From contig CATNEN010000025.1 of NCBI GenBank assembly GCA_950097015.1, positions 930,001 through 994,000 on the forward strand: a DNA stretch of 64,000 bases. The letters run 5' to 3'. The translations under genes and the position numbers were made by a program. Source of the DNA: Macrostomum hystrix. Its lineage: Eukaryota; Platyhelminthes; Macrostomidae. Below are positions 35,601-46,410 of this stretch, in pieces. The first letter of the stretch is position 1, and each line of letters begins with the position of its first letter. A model generated the notes under the pieces. That model worked only from the letters and a program-made list of their open reading frames with translations, did no database searches and was not told the origin of the DNA.

Positions 35601-37605
35601 AGTTGCGACGTCAGCCATCTTAGCGTAGACTTCGTTGCGCAACGATTCATAATGCGGCCTTAGAAATTTCAACGGCTTCGGCGCCGAGATCATCGAAGTG
35701 GTTGACGAACGAATCAGATTGCGCAGACTTTCTAGGGCCGGCTTGTACAGCTTGGCATCGGATTCCTGAATGGGATAAAAGTACTAGCTTAGATTGCTTT
35801 CAACCAGACACTTATTAATAAATTTTTCACAATAATATTTAAGATTCTAAATGGTTCACCTGAAGTCGCTCAATCAGCATGTTGAGCTCGTCCTTCAATT
35901 GGGCATCTTCTTCAGACTAAAATTAGCAACAAGAAAAATGTATAAAAACAGAGTCTGGAAAAGAGTATTACTGATTTCACCATATTTTAACTGTAATGAA
36001 TGCCTTATATAAATCACAAATTACTAAAATATACAGAAGCAGAATAGGAATACAACAACTACATTTGTTGCTATTTAGCAAAGTTGCATTATTTTTCAGT
36101 TGAAATACCAATTCTTAATTTGTCATCTTGACTTAACTAATTATCAACAAGTCGGGCCTACCAAAATTCTTAGAATCATAACTAAAAGTTCAAGGCTAAC
36201 TCGTGTGTATATAACAGGAAGGTGTGCAATATGCACCAAGAAAAAAGCATATAATCGAAGCAGAAAAAATCTAATTGTGGAAATGTTTTAATACATACAT
36301 AACCATAGCCATTATTATGTACTTTATTTCAATTACTTAGCTTTACTAACAAAGTTGAAACTGACAATTAAAGTTATGATCCAATACTTTAATATTGCTA
36401 TACACACTATGTAGCTCATATTCAGGAACATTCTGAGTATAAATGGGAATAAATTTTTATTTATAAAGATTTTATACTTGGGTATACACAAGTTTTCATG
36501 TTTCTCAGTATACACCTGATTAAACTGTTAGTTGCAAAAAAACTATTTAAAAAACTGAACTTTGACCTAAAGGGGTACAGATCAAATTGTCATATTCTAA
36601 AACATCATATGATGATGACGATTTGCGCAAGTGTCACAATATTCAATTTAATATGACAATCTTGACTATTTGTTCATTGCTCATTTTAATTATGAATGTG
36701 ATTTGAATATTTGATTATGCATAATTCAAACAATTAATTGTTTTTAAAGGCAGTTAAAAGTTAATGCAGATAAAAAAGCACCAATAAAAGCATTAGGTAG
36801 GCACAATGAACAGACAAATGCAATATGCAAATATTGCAAATCATGACAATGCAATAGAAGGTCACATTTGAGTTACATGTACATAGCCACATGCTGAACG
36901 AAATTTATTGCACATGTTATGTAATGTGCAATGTACTTTGAGTGGCTCAAATTGACATTATTTTTGTAGAGCCAAGTGAGACAAGGCCAAAAATGTATGC
37001 TTCGCTTCACTTATGCTTTCAACAAAGCTGTTTGCGGAGCCAATAAAATAACAATATGATGACTTTGTTAATGTCACATTGTCCAACAAGATGATGATTT
37101 AGATAATGTTGTTATTTTTTTACAACCCTCATATGACAATTTAGAATATGACGATTTCAGCCGGAGCCACCTAAAGGTCATGGGTACTGTCTGTCTAAAG
37201 GTTATTTGATAGGCTTTATTTTAAGGGCAATTCTGGAAACTTTCAAGGGCGAGTGGCTAGTATAGAGTAAAACATATAGATAGATAACTAATACTTCAGC
37301 GTTCAATTACCATTTGTGCTTGATATTTCTTTTTCTTGTGATCTTGGATTGCCAAGTCAAGTTTTAAAAAAAGATTCTTAATTGAAAAAGTAAAATGATT
37401 ACAATTTTTGTCAATATGAACGCTATAAGCACTATGACAGTGGCACAACACTAGGATGATTTAGCAAATTGAAAATGTAAAATATGTCAACGAACCAAGA
37501 TATCTTATAAAACTGTCATTAACTTACCAGCTCTGCTTCCTTCGCCTCCTTATCATTTGCCTTGTTAGTTTCCTGCTTCTCATTTTTATCAACCTTCTCG
37601 GACAT
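29629..37605 (-). CDS. PSMD2: 26S proteasome non-ATPase regulatory subunit Rpn1/PSMD2, 8 exons, complete
   Basis: The largest-class scaffold of the 19S base. It binds ubiquitin, ubiquitin-like-domain shuttles and Usp14/Ubp6. Minus-strand exons: 37605-37528, 35916-35860, 35765-35097, 34124-33762, 33004-32726, 32190-31306, 30998-30588, 29835-29629. All joins are in phase, giving 982 codons plus stop versus about 908 in vertebrates. Recognisable blocks, in order: charged Lys/Glu N-terminus, [78 protein letters not shown] repeats ([54 protein letters not shown]) and the invariant tail [21 protein letters not shown]...[10 protein letters not shown]. Extra length comes from a Gln/Arg- then Asp/Glu-rich insert (about 164-217) and a Ser/Thr/Gly/Ala insert (about 668-716). 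Introns 3, 5 and 7 carry private minisatellites. Confidence 0.97.
30040..30540. repeat. Degenerate minisatellite, 17/34-bp period (PSMD2 intron 7)
   Basis: Repeats of CTCAAACCCAAAGGGTA and CTCAGACCTAAAAGCTA alternate, giving a 34-bp dimer. The dimer is homogeneous at 30190-30370 and more decayed on both sides, from about 29940. It fills intron 7. Confidence 0.85.
31080..31250. repeat. Short TGTGATCACA-containing repeat (PSMD2 intron 6)
   Basis: Three to four degenerate repeats of about 55 bp contain the palindromic CTGTGATCACAGACT, inside the 307-bp intron 6. Confidence 0.6.
32262..32592. repeat. Minisatellite, ~21-bp unit (PSMD2 intron 5)
   Basis: About 15 units of GCTATGGGATCTGGGTGTAT with ACGGGATCTAG and CGTTTGTGATCAGG variants. 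A block of about 155 bp is itself duplicated (32320-32400 versus 32460-32530). It fills most of intron 5. Confidence 0.85.
33005..33761. other. PSMD2 intron 4, degenerate inverted/direct repeats
   Basis: This intron has no minisatellite. Segments with GCATGGAATCTTCCG and GCATGGAATCATCCG repeat directly. GGGTGATTCC has inverted partners such as GGAATCACCC, so part of 33175-33570 could be a decayed foldback element. At 33600-33700 a short repeat with GGCGATAATTGTAGGA occurs. I cannot classify it further. Confidence 0.4.
34225..35040. repeat. Composite minisatellite, 36- then 41-bp units (PSMD2 intron 3)
   Basis: At 34225-34440 a unit with GGTCATAATGGAGTGTAGCT and ATGGAGAGACACATA repeats about six times. 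From 34490 to 34990 a related 41-bp unit (TAGCTCATGGATACTGTACA plus GACATGGGTCATGATAAATTC) repeats about 13 times. The shared TAGCTCATGGA and GGTCATRAT motifs show the two blocks are related. Confidence 0.9.
35917..37527. other. PSMD2 intron 1, AT-rich
   Basis: At 1.6 kb this is the longest PSMD2 intron and has no minisatellite. It holds the candidate MITE at 36574-37168. The remainder is AT-rich sequence without recognisable exons. Confidence 0.6.
36574..37168. mobile_element. Candidate MITE with ~30-bp inverted termini
   Basis: The left end has AAATTGTCATATTCTAAAA followed by CATCATATGA; the right end reads, on the minus strand, AAATCGTCATATTCTAAAT followed by TGTCATATGA. A 9-bp direct repeat ACCTAAAGG flanks it (36565-36573 and 37169-37177), as expected for a target-site duplication. 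There is no coding capacity. Superfamily is uncertain; a 9-bp duplication would suit Mutator-like elements. Confidence 0.5.
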
Positions 37606-38681
37606 TTCTAATACAAATAGTAAAATGCAGAATGTGAAAGCTTTGATGAAGTAACAAGTAATTTCTCTGAACTAATTACAAATGCGAAGTGCAGAATCAT
37701 GTCGCTTGTAATTTCCAAGAAGCGTCGTCGAAAGTCTTTCCTGTCATGCAATTTAAATCAAAGGTTGACTTAAAATCAAAGACGCTTTGTCAGGAAGAAA
37801 ATATTTTTAGCACCAGTTGATTCAAATGTTTTTGCCTCTGTAATTTTTTATGGATTAAATTCTGCTTTTTTACCAAAAGTCTGGCTTTTTACGAAAAAAT
37901 ATTTCTTTGCGATGAAGAGTCCAAACGTCTATTACTTTCTAAGTCAATTTAGAATTTATTATCAGTACCACTATTAATTTATAGCAACTATTACTATAGT
38001 AATAATTGCTAGTAGCAATTTTTAGTAGCAATAGTTCTTATGTAGTAAAAGTAATTAGTAATAGTATAGAGTCATATAGCTTATTATATTTGCTTCAAAT
38101 ATAAGCAACAAGCAAATATAAGTTACACAAGACTTGCGCCTGATAGAAATTTTACCGTATTTTTGTTGAAGACAATAAAGAAGTGTAGAAATAACATTTT
38201 GAATCTTGCATTATTGCAATTTTTCAATATATTGTTTCACATTATGCACATTTTTACCTGATTATTCAAGAGCAGTATCGCGCAAGAGCATAGGCCCTTC
38301 TCGAGCAGATATTAATATGTTAAAACTTCAATGCGTTTACTTATTGATTCACGGCCACAAAAGTAACTTGTTTTAGAAGTCAGATCCTGAAAATAAATTA
38401 ACAAGATTGGCAACATGAAGTTGCTTAATAAATATATATATATTATGAAAAAACCTATGAGTTTGAAAGTTAGTACAAATATATGTTTGTAAAAGGGTAA
38501 CAGCTTCAATGGTTATATGCGTCAATTTGTAAAATAAGGTTGTTAAAGACATATCTACTCTGACATACATATACTCGTTTTTAAGAAATTTCTCTAAAAT
38601 TTAAGAATATAAACACGCTACGTGCATTTATAAATTCAAATCTTCTTTGGAATCATATCGATCTAGTGTAAAAATGAGTCG
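37606..38681. other. PSMD2 upstream region
   Basis: About 1.1 kb of AT-rich sequence between the PSMD2 start and the ERICH2-like stop. On the minus strand the sequence TTTTACTATTTGTATTAG ends two bases before the PSMD2 ATG and looks like a splice acceptor. A degenerate TAGTAGCAAT/TAGTAATAG repeat occurs at 37960-38060. Confidence 0.35.
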
Positions 38682-39246
38682 TCAATCCGAGGATGAAGAG
38701 GCATCAAGAAAGTGGTCGGGCTCCCCAGACGAAGTGCGCCGACTTTCAGCTTCGTCTTCATTGCGACCGTGCTGGTCGTGATGAAAATAGCGAAAGTAGG
38801 TCTCTGACTCCGTGTCAGTAGATTCCGAGTCCGACTCCAGCAAGTCGTCGCGAAGCTGCCTATCGCGCTCCGTCAGCGTAGCCAAAAGTTCCTGAGCCTC
38901 AGTGCTTTGAGGCTGAAATGTGATCAACAGTCGGCAGTGGCGAATAGCTCCGGCCAAATCGTTGTCAGCCAATCTCTCCAAAAGTTGTGCTGCCACCAGA
39001 TCTGGCGCCGTGGAATCTGCGCCGCAGTCGGCGATGACGTCATACCGTGACATGGCCACATCGGCTGCTAGACGAGCGGCTGCCGGCCACAGCATGTCGA
39101 TGGGCTCCGAGCTGGCCAGACTCACTCCGTCGTCATCATCGTCGTCGTCACCATCGCTATCGCCGTTGTTGGCTGATTCCGCGGCGAAGTAGTAGCAGCC
39201 CTTAGCCTTTGCTTCGCGCAGCTCCAATGACAGGCTGCTGACGTAT
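38682..39246 (-). CDS. ERICH2: ERICH2-like protein, terminal exon (partial)
   Basis: The minus-strand open frame ends in TGA at 38682-38684. It contains an Asp-rich run (about 39140), then EPIDMLWPAAARLAADVAM, and a helical segment near LLERLADNDLAGAIRHCRLLI followed by FQPQSTEAQELLATLTERD. This resembles the C-terminal block of glutamate-rich protein 2, a poorly characterised protein. An acidic, Ser/Glu-rich tail follows. There is no good in-frame ATG at the 5' side. Acceptors CCAG|ATACGTC (39246) or AATAG|AACA (about 39274) mark the exon start. A possible upstream mini-exon with MLTPLG and donor GTAAAG at 39418 splices in phase to the first of these, but this is weak. Identification is tentative. 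Confidence 0.5.
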
Positions 39247-39751
39247 CTGGCATTGAGAGTTGTTCTATTTTTTAGAGAATCTGTGTTTTTCACTCTTTTT
39301 CTAGATACTTTCTAGGCAAATTTGGCTGACTGGTTGACCCGCATTCAGAAAATTTGGATGCACTACTTAAACAGTAGTAAGGCCACACTATTCTTCCCCT
39401 GAGGAATGACTACTTTACCCGAGCGGCGTCAGCATCGTCGAGATATTCAGCGATTCTTGGCGAAGACCCTGTTGACAAGGTCAACTAGCATTGCTCTGTA
39501 TAAACTTCTATGGCAAATCCGTATTAATTTAAATAATAATAATAAAGTGAGTATTTGAAATTGCCCCGTGTTCTTTCTACTGCTAGAGAAGTACCAATAA
39601 AAACTCTCCATTTATGCAAAAAAATGATTAATTTTCGCTTTTTTAAAGTTAACTTTTGAAGTTCATACGATAGGCATTGATGCTTTCTAAAGGTTTAGCC
39701 ACATCGCTTTTAAAATCAGACAATTAATTAAAATGTTTCCTGCATCTCAAC

Positions 39752-40394
39752 CAAGAACCACTGTAGTTATAAAGGACGCAATACTCAAAGATCGTGTAAA
39801 TTTTTAAAGGCCGATTTCCTGGAAAAAAATACATTGCGGAGATAGGAAACATTCTTAATTTGGCCTAAATAGTTGACAAAACTAACAGCCAAAAAAATTT
39901 AATTAACATACTTGGTTGCATTTAACTCTGAAATCATTTTGAAATTTGTTGTACATTATAGAGCCTAATATAGTTGCTACTGTTATAGTAATAAAATTTT
40001 TTTGGCTGTTAGTTTTGCTAAACTTGTTAGCTAATTTGTTAATTCAAACAATTTAGGCCAAATTAAGAATGTTTTCAAGCTATCATATTTTGAGCCATTA
40101 AATGTGCTAGTCTATAGTCTATATAGATTCAAGACACTATAAAATAATATATATATATATGAAAATAAGACTTTTATAAACAAAGCTATATAAAAACAAT
40201 GGAGCTTAATGTTGGGCATGCTGTACTAAGATAAACGGATTTGTACTTGCTCCAGATCAAAAGCAATAGTTGATTATGTGCTGAAAAAATGACTTTTTCC
40301 TATCTCCGCAGTGTATTTTTTTTCCAGGAAATCGGCCTTCTAAAAATTTACACGATCTTTGAGTGTTGAGTCCTTTATACTACAGTGGTCCTTG
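39752..40394. mobile_element. hAT-like non-autonomous foldback element
   Basis: The terminal inverted repeats begin CAAGAACCACTGTAG on the left and, read inward from the right, CAAGGACCACTGTAG. Similarity extends over about 100 bp through ATCGTGTAAATTTTTA and GGCCGATTTCCTGGAAAA to TGCGGAGATAGGAAA. An inner inverted block with ATTCTTAATTTGGCCTAAAT and AAAACTAACAGCCAAAAAAA continues the foldback. The flanking 8-bp direct repeats ATCTCAAC (39744-39751, 40395-40402) fit hAT target-site duplications. No transposase frame is present. The right arm has about 210 extra bases between its outer and inner blocks. Confidence 0.75.
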
Positions 40395-40402
40395 ATCTCA
40401 AC

Positions 40403-40955
40403 TTTTTTGTGCTGCCATGGTCAGGCTATATAGTGGTACGGAAATAGAGGTTTCGCTGTGAATTGTTTAGTACCTACTTAAAGTAGTATTCAGTTAGTTA
40501 CTTTTGCTGCTTTTAAATTGTCTGAAAAAAAGTATTAAAAACTATCCAATTCAAATAAATTCCTAAAGAGATGCATCTATACTTACTCGATCCAAAATTA
40601 TGTATATACTGACGCATATGCACTTTAATGAAACTTTTTTAGCGGTTGAGACCACACGCCTTTACGAGCTAATTGAATACGTTAGCTACTTAATTAATCG
40701 CCTTTTTACCTGTTTGACATTGCATAAGTAAGGAAGCATTTGGTCTGTATCAAAGCCCGCTTTAAAATGAGTTTGATAGAAATAACCCTCTGAAGTTATT
40801 ATGTAGCATTTCTTCATACTGAAGTATGGTATACTTCATCATAAAATTATGCAAGGTACTTCATCATTCTGATTTCATCAGGTAAATATAATAGTTCTAC
40901 ACTACCCGAAAAGTTCGCTTCTACGAAGGTTTCACTACTACCTAAAGGCTACCTC
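40403..40955. other. Intergenic, nothing recognised
   Basis: About 550 bp of AT-rich sequence between the foldback element and the next array. A TTCTTCATACTGAAGTATGGTATACTTCATCAT cluster near 40810-40845 is partly self-complementary, and no gene is seen. Confidence 0.35.
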
Positions 40956-41625
40956 CTGAAATTTTCACTTCCCTGAAGTTTCACTTCCCTGAAGTTTCAC
41001 TTCCCTGAAGTTTCACTTCCCCGAAGTTTCACTTCCTTGAAGTTTCACTTCCCTGAAGTTTCACTTCCCTGAAGTTTCACTTCCTTGAAGTTTCACTGAC
41101 CTGAAGTTTCACTTCCTTGAAGTTTCACTTCCCTGAAGTTTCACTTCCCTGAAGTTTCACTTCCTTGAAGTTTCACTTCCCTGAAGTTTCACTTCCTTGA
41201 AGTTTCACTTCCCTGAAGTTTCACTTCCTTGAAGTTTCACATCCTTGAAGTTTCACTTCCCTGAAGTTTCACTTCCCTGAAGTTTCACTTCCTTGAAGTT
41301 TCACTTCCCTGAAGTTTCACTTCCTTGAAGTTTCACATCCTTGAAGTTTCACTTCCCTGAAGTTTCACTTCCTTGAAGTTTCACATCCTTGAAGTTTCAC
41401 TTCCCTGAAGTTTCACTTCCCTGAAATTTCAGACCTTTCAGATGGTTGTAACTGAAGTTTTACTTCCATGGAGTCAAATTTCTTGACTACTTAACTGAAG
41501 GTTTTGCTACTTCCCTGAAGGTTTCGCTACTTCCCTGAAGGTTTCGCTACTTCCCTGAAGGTTTATATACCTCCCTGAAGGTTTCTATACATCACTGAAG
41601 GTTTCACTACTTCTCTGAAGATTTT
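40956..41625. repeat. Minisatellite, 18-bp unit with 20-bp variant block
   Basis: About 26 units of CTGAAGTTTCACTTCCCT (or TTGAAGTTTCACTTCCTT) run to about 41435. A decayed block with CTGAAGGTTTCGCTACTTCC at 41500-41625 has a longer unit and the same core. Confidence 0.9.
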
Positions 41626-44588
41626 AATACGAGCTTGCCTGTAGTTTTTGGCTTCCATGAAGTTTCACTTTCTTGACGATTTAGTGAAGTTTGAAATTCA
41701 ACGCATCGCTATAGCAATGACCTCTTGACCTGCTTCTCATCCTGCAGAACAGAAATCAGCTGGCCTCAGCCAACCAGACTTGTGTATTAGACGGGTAGCA
41801 ATTAATCCTTGGCCCAGCAGGAGACTCGCTGATAGGCAAGAGTTTTCTGAGTCTCGCCTCAGCTACTGAGTCGCATTCGCCCTGTAGCCGCACTGATTGC
41901 CAGCTACAAGGGATTTTTTTACTATTTTCTCCCTCTGTCTCCCAAGCTTCATACATTGCTATCTGTGCTAATCATTGGTGTTAAGCTCCGGAGTTCTGGC
42001 TTATGCAAACCCAAAGCGGGACCTCCCACAGCTTCTCACAGTATAGTCTCTCTGTCTCTTCGCCTCAACTCTCGGGCTCTGATTTAGCTGAGTGTTCTGC
42101 AAACTTCTTTCCAAAAAAGCCAGATTCCCCACTACATCGCCTATTCTCATCCACTGTACTCCGCTTAACTGAGTAGCGATGCAAGAAACAGCTTCTAAAC
42201 ACTGTCATAGTTTGACAGGCTTGAAGTTCGATTCTCAGTCACTACTGAGGCCACACTGGCCGCAGTTCTAATTTGTGTATAGGGTGTATGAAATGCACTA
42301 TAGCGCTTAAGGGAAAAACCTGACCTTCGGGCAGAAACATTGAATATCTCGACGATCTGAAGAGCTGGCAACTTGATTCTTGTTTCAGAAGATGCGCAAC
42401 AAAAAGTTGGCCAGTGTTCTGGAGTTTCGTGTGCTTGCGTTGTTCCGTTCGTGCAGTACAATCAATTGTCAGGGGGGATTCCCCGCTTGATAGTTCTACG
42501 GTATCGGCATCGGCAACGTGTATCGGCAACCACAGATTAATATATCATCTAGATGTGTCACTCACCCATGGATGAATGAATAGAATAGAATTCTATTCAT
42601 TCATCCATGCGAGTGATTTACCAAAGCTATAAATATGTTTATGCACTTTAAAACTGTTTAGTCATTGTAAAAAATACGAATATTTAAGCGCAAGTGTTAA
42701 ACAGCAAAAGTGTCTATGGCCAAACCTTTGGGTTTTCGTGAGTGGAAGAATTTTGCTTGAGTTGCTTGAGGATATATGATCAGAGTCTGCAACTGTAACT
42801 AGGCGAATAACTTGGCAAGAAGATAGCTCCAAATAGCTAATTCTTAATTCAGTCAATTAATTTTCTGCCTTAAGTTGTTCCCCTCTGAACTTTGCCGATG
42901 CTGTTAATTGCGGAATCTGCCTTGAGAAGGATGGATGACTCAGTGGCTCGCAGAAAATCATATTATGAATGAGGAGAGGTAAAGGGACTGAGAGAGAGAG
43001 ACCGCTTTCAGAGCGGGTTCTTCCGGCGGCCTTTTGCCGGAGTGGCATCGCTAGCCTCTCTAGAGCTTCTTTCATCCCCTTGACTCCACCTTCCTGGCTA
43101 TTATTCCATCACGAGCGCGGCCCGCTCAGGCTTCTCAGGCTTTACAAATCTCTAGCGAGCGTCTCCATGGTCTTTAACCAGAGCAGTTTTCAGTTGGAGA
43201 TTGTGCTAACAGATTTTGGCATGCATTTAATTAGATAGAACCGCGGGCTTAGAAATCAAATCTAGCGGAATTCCTAAATTACAGTTCCGATTCTGTTGTC
43301 GCCAAATCCTGCAGGTATTCCACAGATGCGAGTGCGCGCACACAAGGTTAAGAAATTGTATAGAAGTTCAAATCTAAGCATTTTTTGTTATAAAGATCTG
43401 CCTATCTTCATTACCCAGGAGCTTTAGTATCGATTCATCGATGCGCACTTTGCTCAGAATAGAATAATTGCTTCTACTCTGCATTTTGCTGCTCGATAGT
43501 ACACCGGATCGAAGAGCATAGTCTGTTAATGAACCTATATGGGACCCGTATTATTATCAAATCTGACATCTATGTATATGGATTAGCGAACTTGTATAAA
43601 TACAAAAGGAGATCTTGGAAAATAGGAATTCAGGGATTCGAATGATATCAAATTCGAACCGACTGCACCCTATAGAATTCGTGAGTGTTTGAGTCATACA
43701 GTGAGTCATTGCCGCTTATATTCCAGGAAATATGCACAATCAGTAAATAAACTAGTTCGAGTGACCCCTTCATCTGTGATTCTGCTCGAAAGTCTGATGA
43801 GAAATTAGTAATTGCCCAAATCACAGCTAGCTAGCTTCATTTCGTGCCTGAGCTGCACAAATTGAAGTCAGTCGCGGCTTATCTTGCCGGCGCATCATGG
43901 AGACGAGATTCTGATTCTGGCTGCAAAATTATTTTTGTCGGTTAAAATGTCACGCGCACTTGAGTCCGAAGCTGATAACGGAAAGTAATTAATTGAAAAG
44001 TCAATCGTGTGCATCTCTCTCTTTCTAATGTATATTTTGCATGCGAGGGGCGGAGAATTATTAATTGATTATTGCTCTTTTTCACCTGTAAATTGGGCCG
44101 CCCTCGCTGGACCTGGAGTCGGAATGACGCAACCCGCCAAGGCACATTCGCTTCCGCTTTCGATGTTGATGTGCTGGAGGCTGCTTGTACTGGTACTGAT
44201 AGTGCTGCTGCTGCTGATGCGGTTGATTGCTTTTGTCGGAAAATTTTGTTCTAACAAACTTTGTCGGCTGCTTCCAAGGTAGCCGACGTTCATGCTGCTG
44301 CTCACACGTAGTTGCTTCAGCAGCCGACGTGCAAGGTCTGTCGCTCTCGATGACGGCTTCGGCTCGAATGGCAGCCGACGCAGTCGAGGCGTTCGGGGCG
44401 GCGTTTTTGGCGCTGCCGGTGAATACGGACAAGGCCAGGCGCCAATAACTGCTGCAGGCATCGTGCAGCCAGGGACACAGGGTCCTGCAGCGGGAAAGGA
44501 GATCCATTGTCAATATCAAGTCCAGAGAACAGTTTAGGAAAGATTAAATGTCTTTTTCGATTTAGAAGAATCAAACAATATAAAATGG
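41626..44588. other. Long stretch without a recognised gene
   Basis: About 3 kb of moderately complex sequence. A tRNA-like B box GTTCGATTCTC lies at about 42228, followed by CACTACTGAGGCCACAC, which vaguely recalls SINE family 1. A perfect hairpin is at 42567-42609. At 44070-44520 a GC-richer stretch is open on several frames of both strands; the minus frames are Ser/Thr/Pro- or Gln/His-rich, but I cannot choose a frame or assign a product. Nothing else is supported. Confidence 0.35.
42567..42609. repeat. Perfect 20-bp-arm hairpin
   Basis: CATGGATGAATGAATAGAAT and its exact reverse complement are separated by three bases. The pairing extends outward with one mismatch (CACTCAC versus CGAGTG). 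No poly-U tract or gene end is nearby, so it is not an obvious terminator. Confidence 0.85.
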
Positions 44589-44880
44589 AGTTTGGTTTCG
44601 TAGGTTTGGTGGCAAATATGGTAGGTTTGGTGGGAAATAGGGTAGGTTTGGTGAGAAATAGGGTAGGTTTGGTGGGAAATAGGGTAGGTTTGGTGGGAAA
44701 TAGGGTAGGTTTGGTGGGAAATAAAGTAGGTTTGGTTGGAAATAGGGTAGGTTTGGTGGGAAATAACGTAGGTTTGGTTGGAAATAGGGTAGGTTTGGTG
44801 GGAAATAGGGTAGGTTTGGTGGGAAATAACGTATAGGTTTGGTTGGAAATAGGGTAGGTTTGGTGGGAAATAAGGATTGG
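44589..44880. repeat. Minisatellite, 21-bp unit
   Basis: About 13 units of GGTAGGTTTGGTGGGAAATA plus G, with AACGTA and AAAGTA variants. Confidence 0.9.
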
Positions 44881-46066
44881 TTAGATGAGTTTGGTAGGTT
44901 TGATCGAAAATAAGAGATATGAGAACAAAGGTTTCATGTTTTCAAGGAAATAAATCACACTCGGAGAAGATAGTGCCGATTACTGTCTGCTCATTGCAGG
45001 TAGTGAAAACATAAGGAAAACTTGGGATTAGACTAGTTCATGAGCTCATAATTTTGAGAAGTGGTCAAATCAAGAATATGAAAAGGGATGGGATCTGTTA
45101 AAAAAGATCATTAAAGGGAAGCAAAGTGCAAAGGAAAAAAGCAACAAGATGAGGATAGAAGGGGTCAAAATGAGGCTGAGCACAAAGGGCCACCTTCAAC
45201 TATTTGGGGAGGTTTGTAGGAGAGGAAAAGAGCAAACGGAGGGCATTGATGAGAATAGACAAAGTTTTTGTGAGTTGAGCCTTCATCAACGATTCAAAAT
45301 TTTTTTGGAGTCCACAAACAGGTGTTAACGTGTCGAATTCATTATAAAATTGGTTGTACTTTTGATAATGAAACTAAAAAACCCTGTATTTATTCTAGAG
45401 CGACTCTTCCACATTTGAGTAAATGTTTAAGGATTTTTTGGGATTTTTCAGTGCTTCTAAAAATAGATCAGTGATCAGGTATCCGAGAATAATAAGAATC
45501 AGTTACAAATTGTGAGCCTTTTAGTGAGAAATGCTCGAGACAATAATATACTCTTCGAATTATTTTTAGTCTAAAAATAGTAATGAAAAAATCAATTTCT
45601 GTTTTCATTGTTCGCTAAAAGCGAGACAGCAATTGATGGTTGCCGGGCATTTACACTGCAACTCATAGTCAGACTGAGTCCGCTAGCAGATATTCCTGAG
45701 CACGACTCAATGTTTGTGAGAATGTTTATTTAGAGAGAGAGGGAGAGAGAGTGCAGTGGGAGAAAACAGGGAAAACTTGGACGGAATGACAGAATGGAAT
45801 GCGGTGAAATCTGCAGGTTTTATGCATATTGTCAAAGAACACAAGAAACAGGAATAAATGATCGCTTTTCTGCCTCGGCCCGTATTTTTTTATGTCCGAG
45901 AAGTTTTGATTTACCATAAAAATTTCCGATTGTATGAAATTTCCCACATTTGAAATCAAATGTGTTTAGATTAATTTCTGGACCAATAAAAATAAAATTT
46001 TAAACATTCTAAAACTACCGATTCCCTCTTTGCCCGAAACAAACTAATTCATACAAAATCCCATTC
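44881..46066. other. Intergenic, nothing recognised
   Basis: About 1.2 kb of AT-rich sequence with a GA-rich run at 45732-45752. No gene seen on either strand. Confidence 0.4.
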
Positions 46067-46410
46067 ATTAAATATCCCATTCCTCTAAAACTTTCTGGCG
46101 CAACATATTCCTACCAGACATACGACTCCTCCAAAATATCCCATTCCTCCATGATGTCCCATTCCTCCAAGATATCCCATTCCTCCAAGATATCCCATAC
46201 CTCCAAGATATCCAATTTCTCCAAGATATCCCATTCCTACATGATATCCCATTCCTCAAAGATATCCCATTCCTCCAAGATATCCCATTCCTCCAAAATA
46301 TCACGTTTCTTCAAAATATCCCACTCCTCCATGATATCCTATTCAAGCAAGATATCCCATTCAATCAAGATATCCCATTCCTACAATAAATCTCAATCTC
46401 CTTAAGATAT
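46067..46410. repeat. Minisatellite, 18-bp unit, locus A
   Basis: About 17 degenerate units of TCCCATTCCTCCAAGATA. The same unit forms the array at 48146-48455, so two copies of one family lie about 2 kb apart. Confidence 0.9.

Noticed and set aside
44069-44519. A possible Gln/Ser-rich nuclear protein exon on the minus strand
   Set aside because: Several overlapping frames on both strands are equally open and none has a recognisable motif or clear splice sites, so no product was called.
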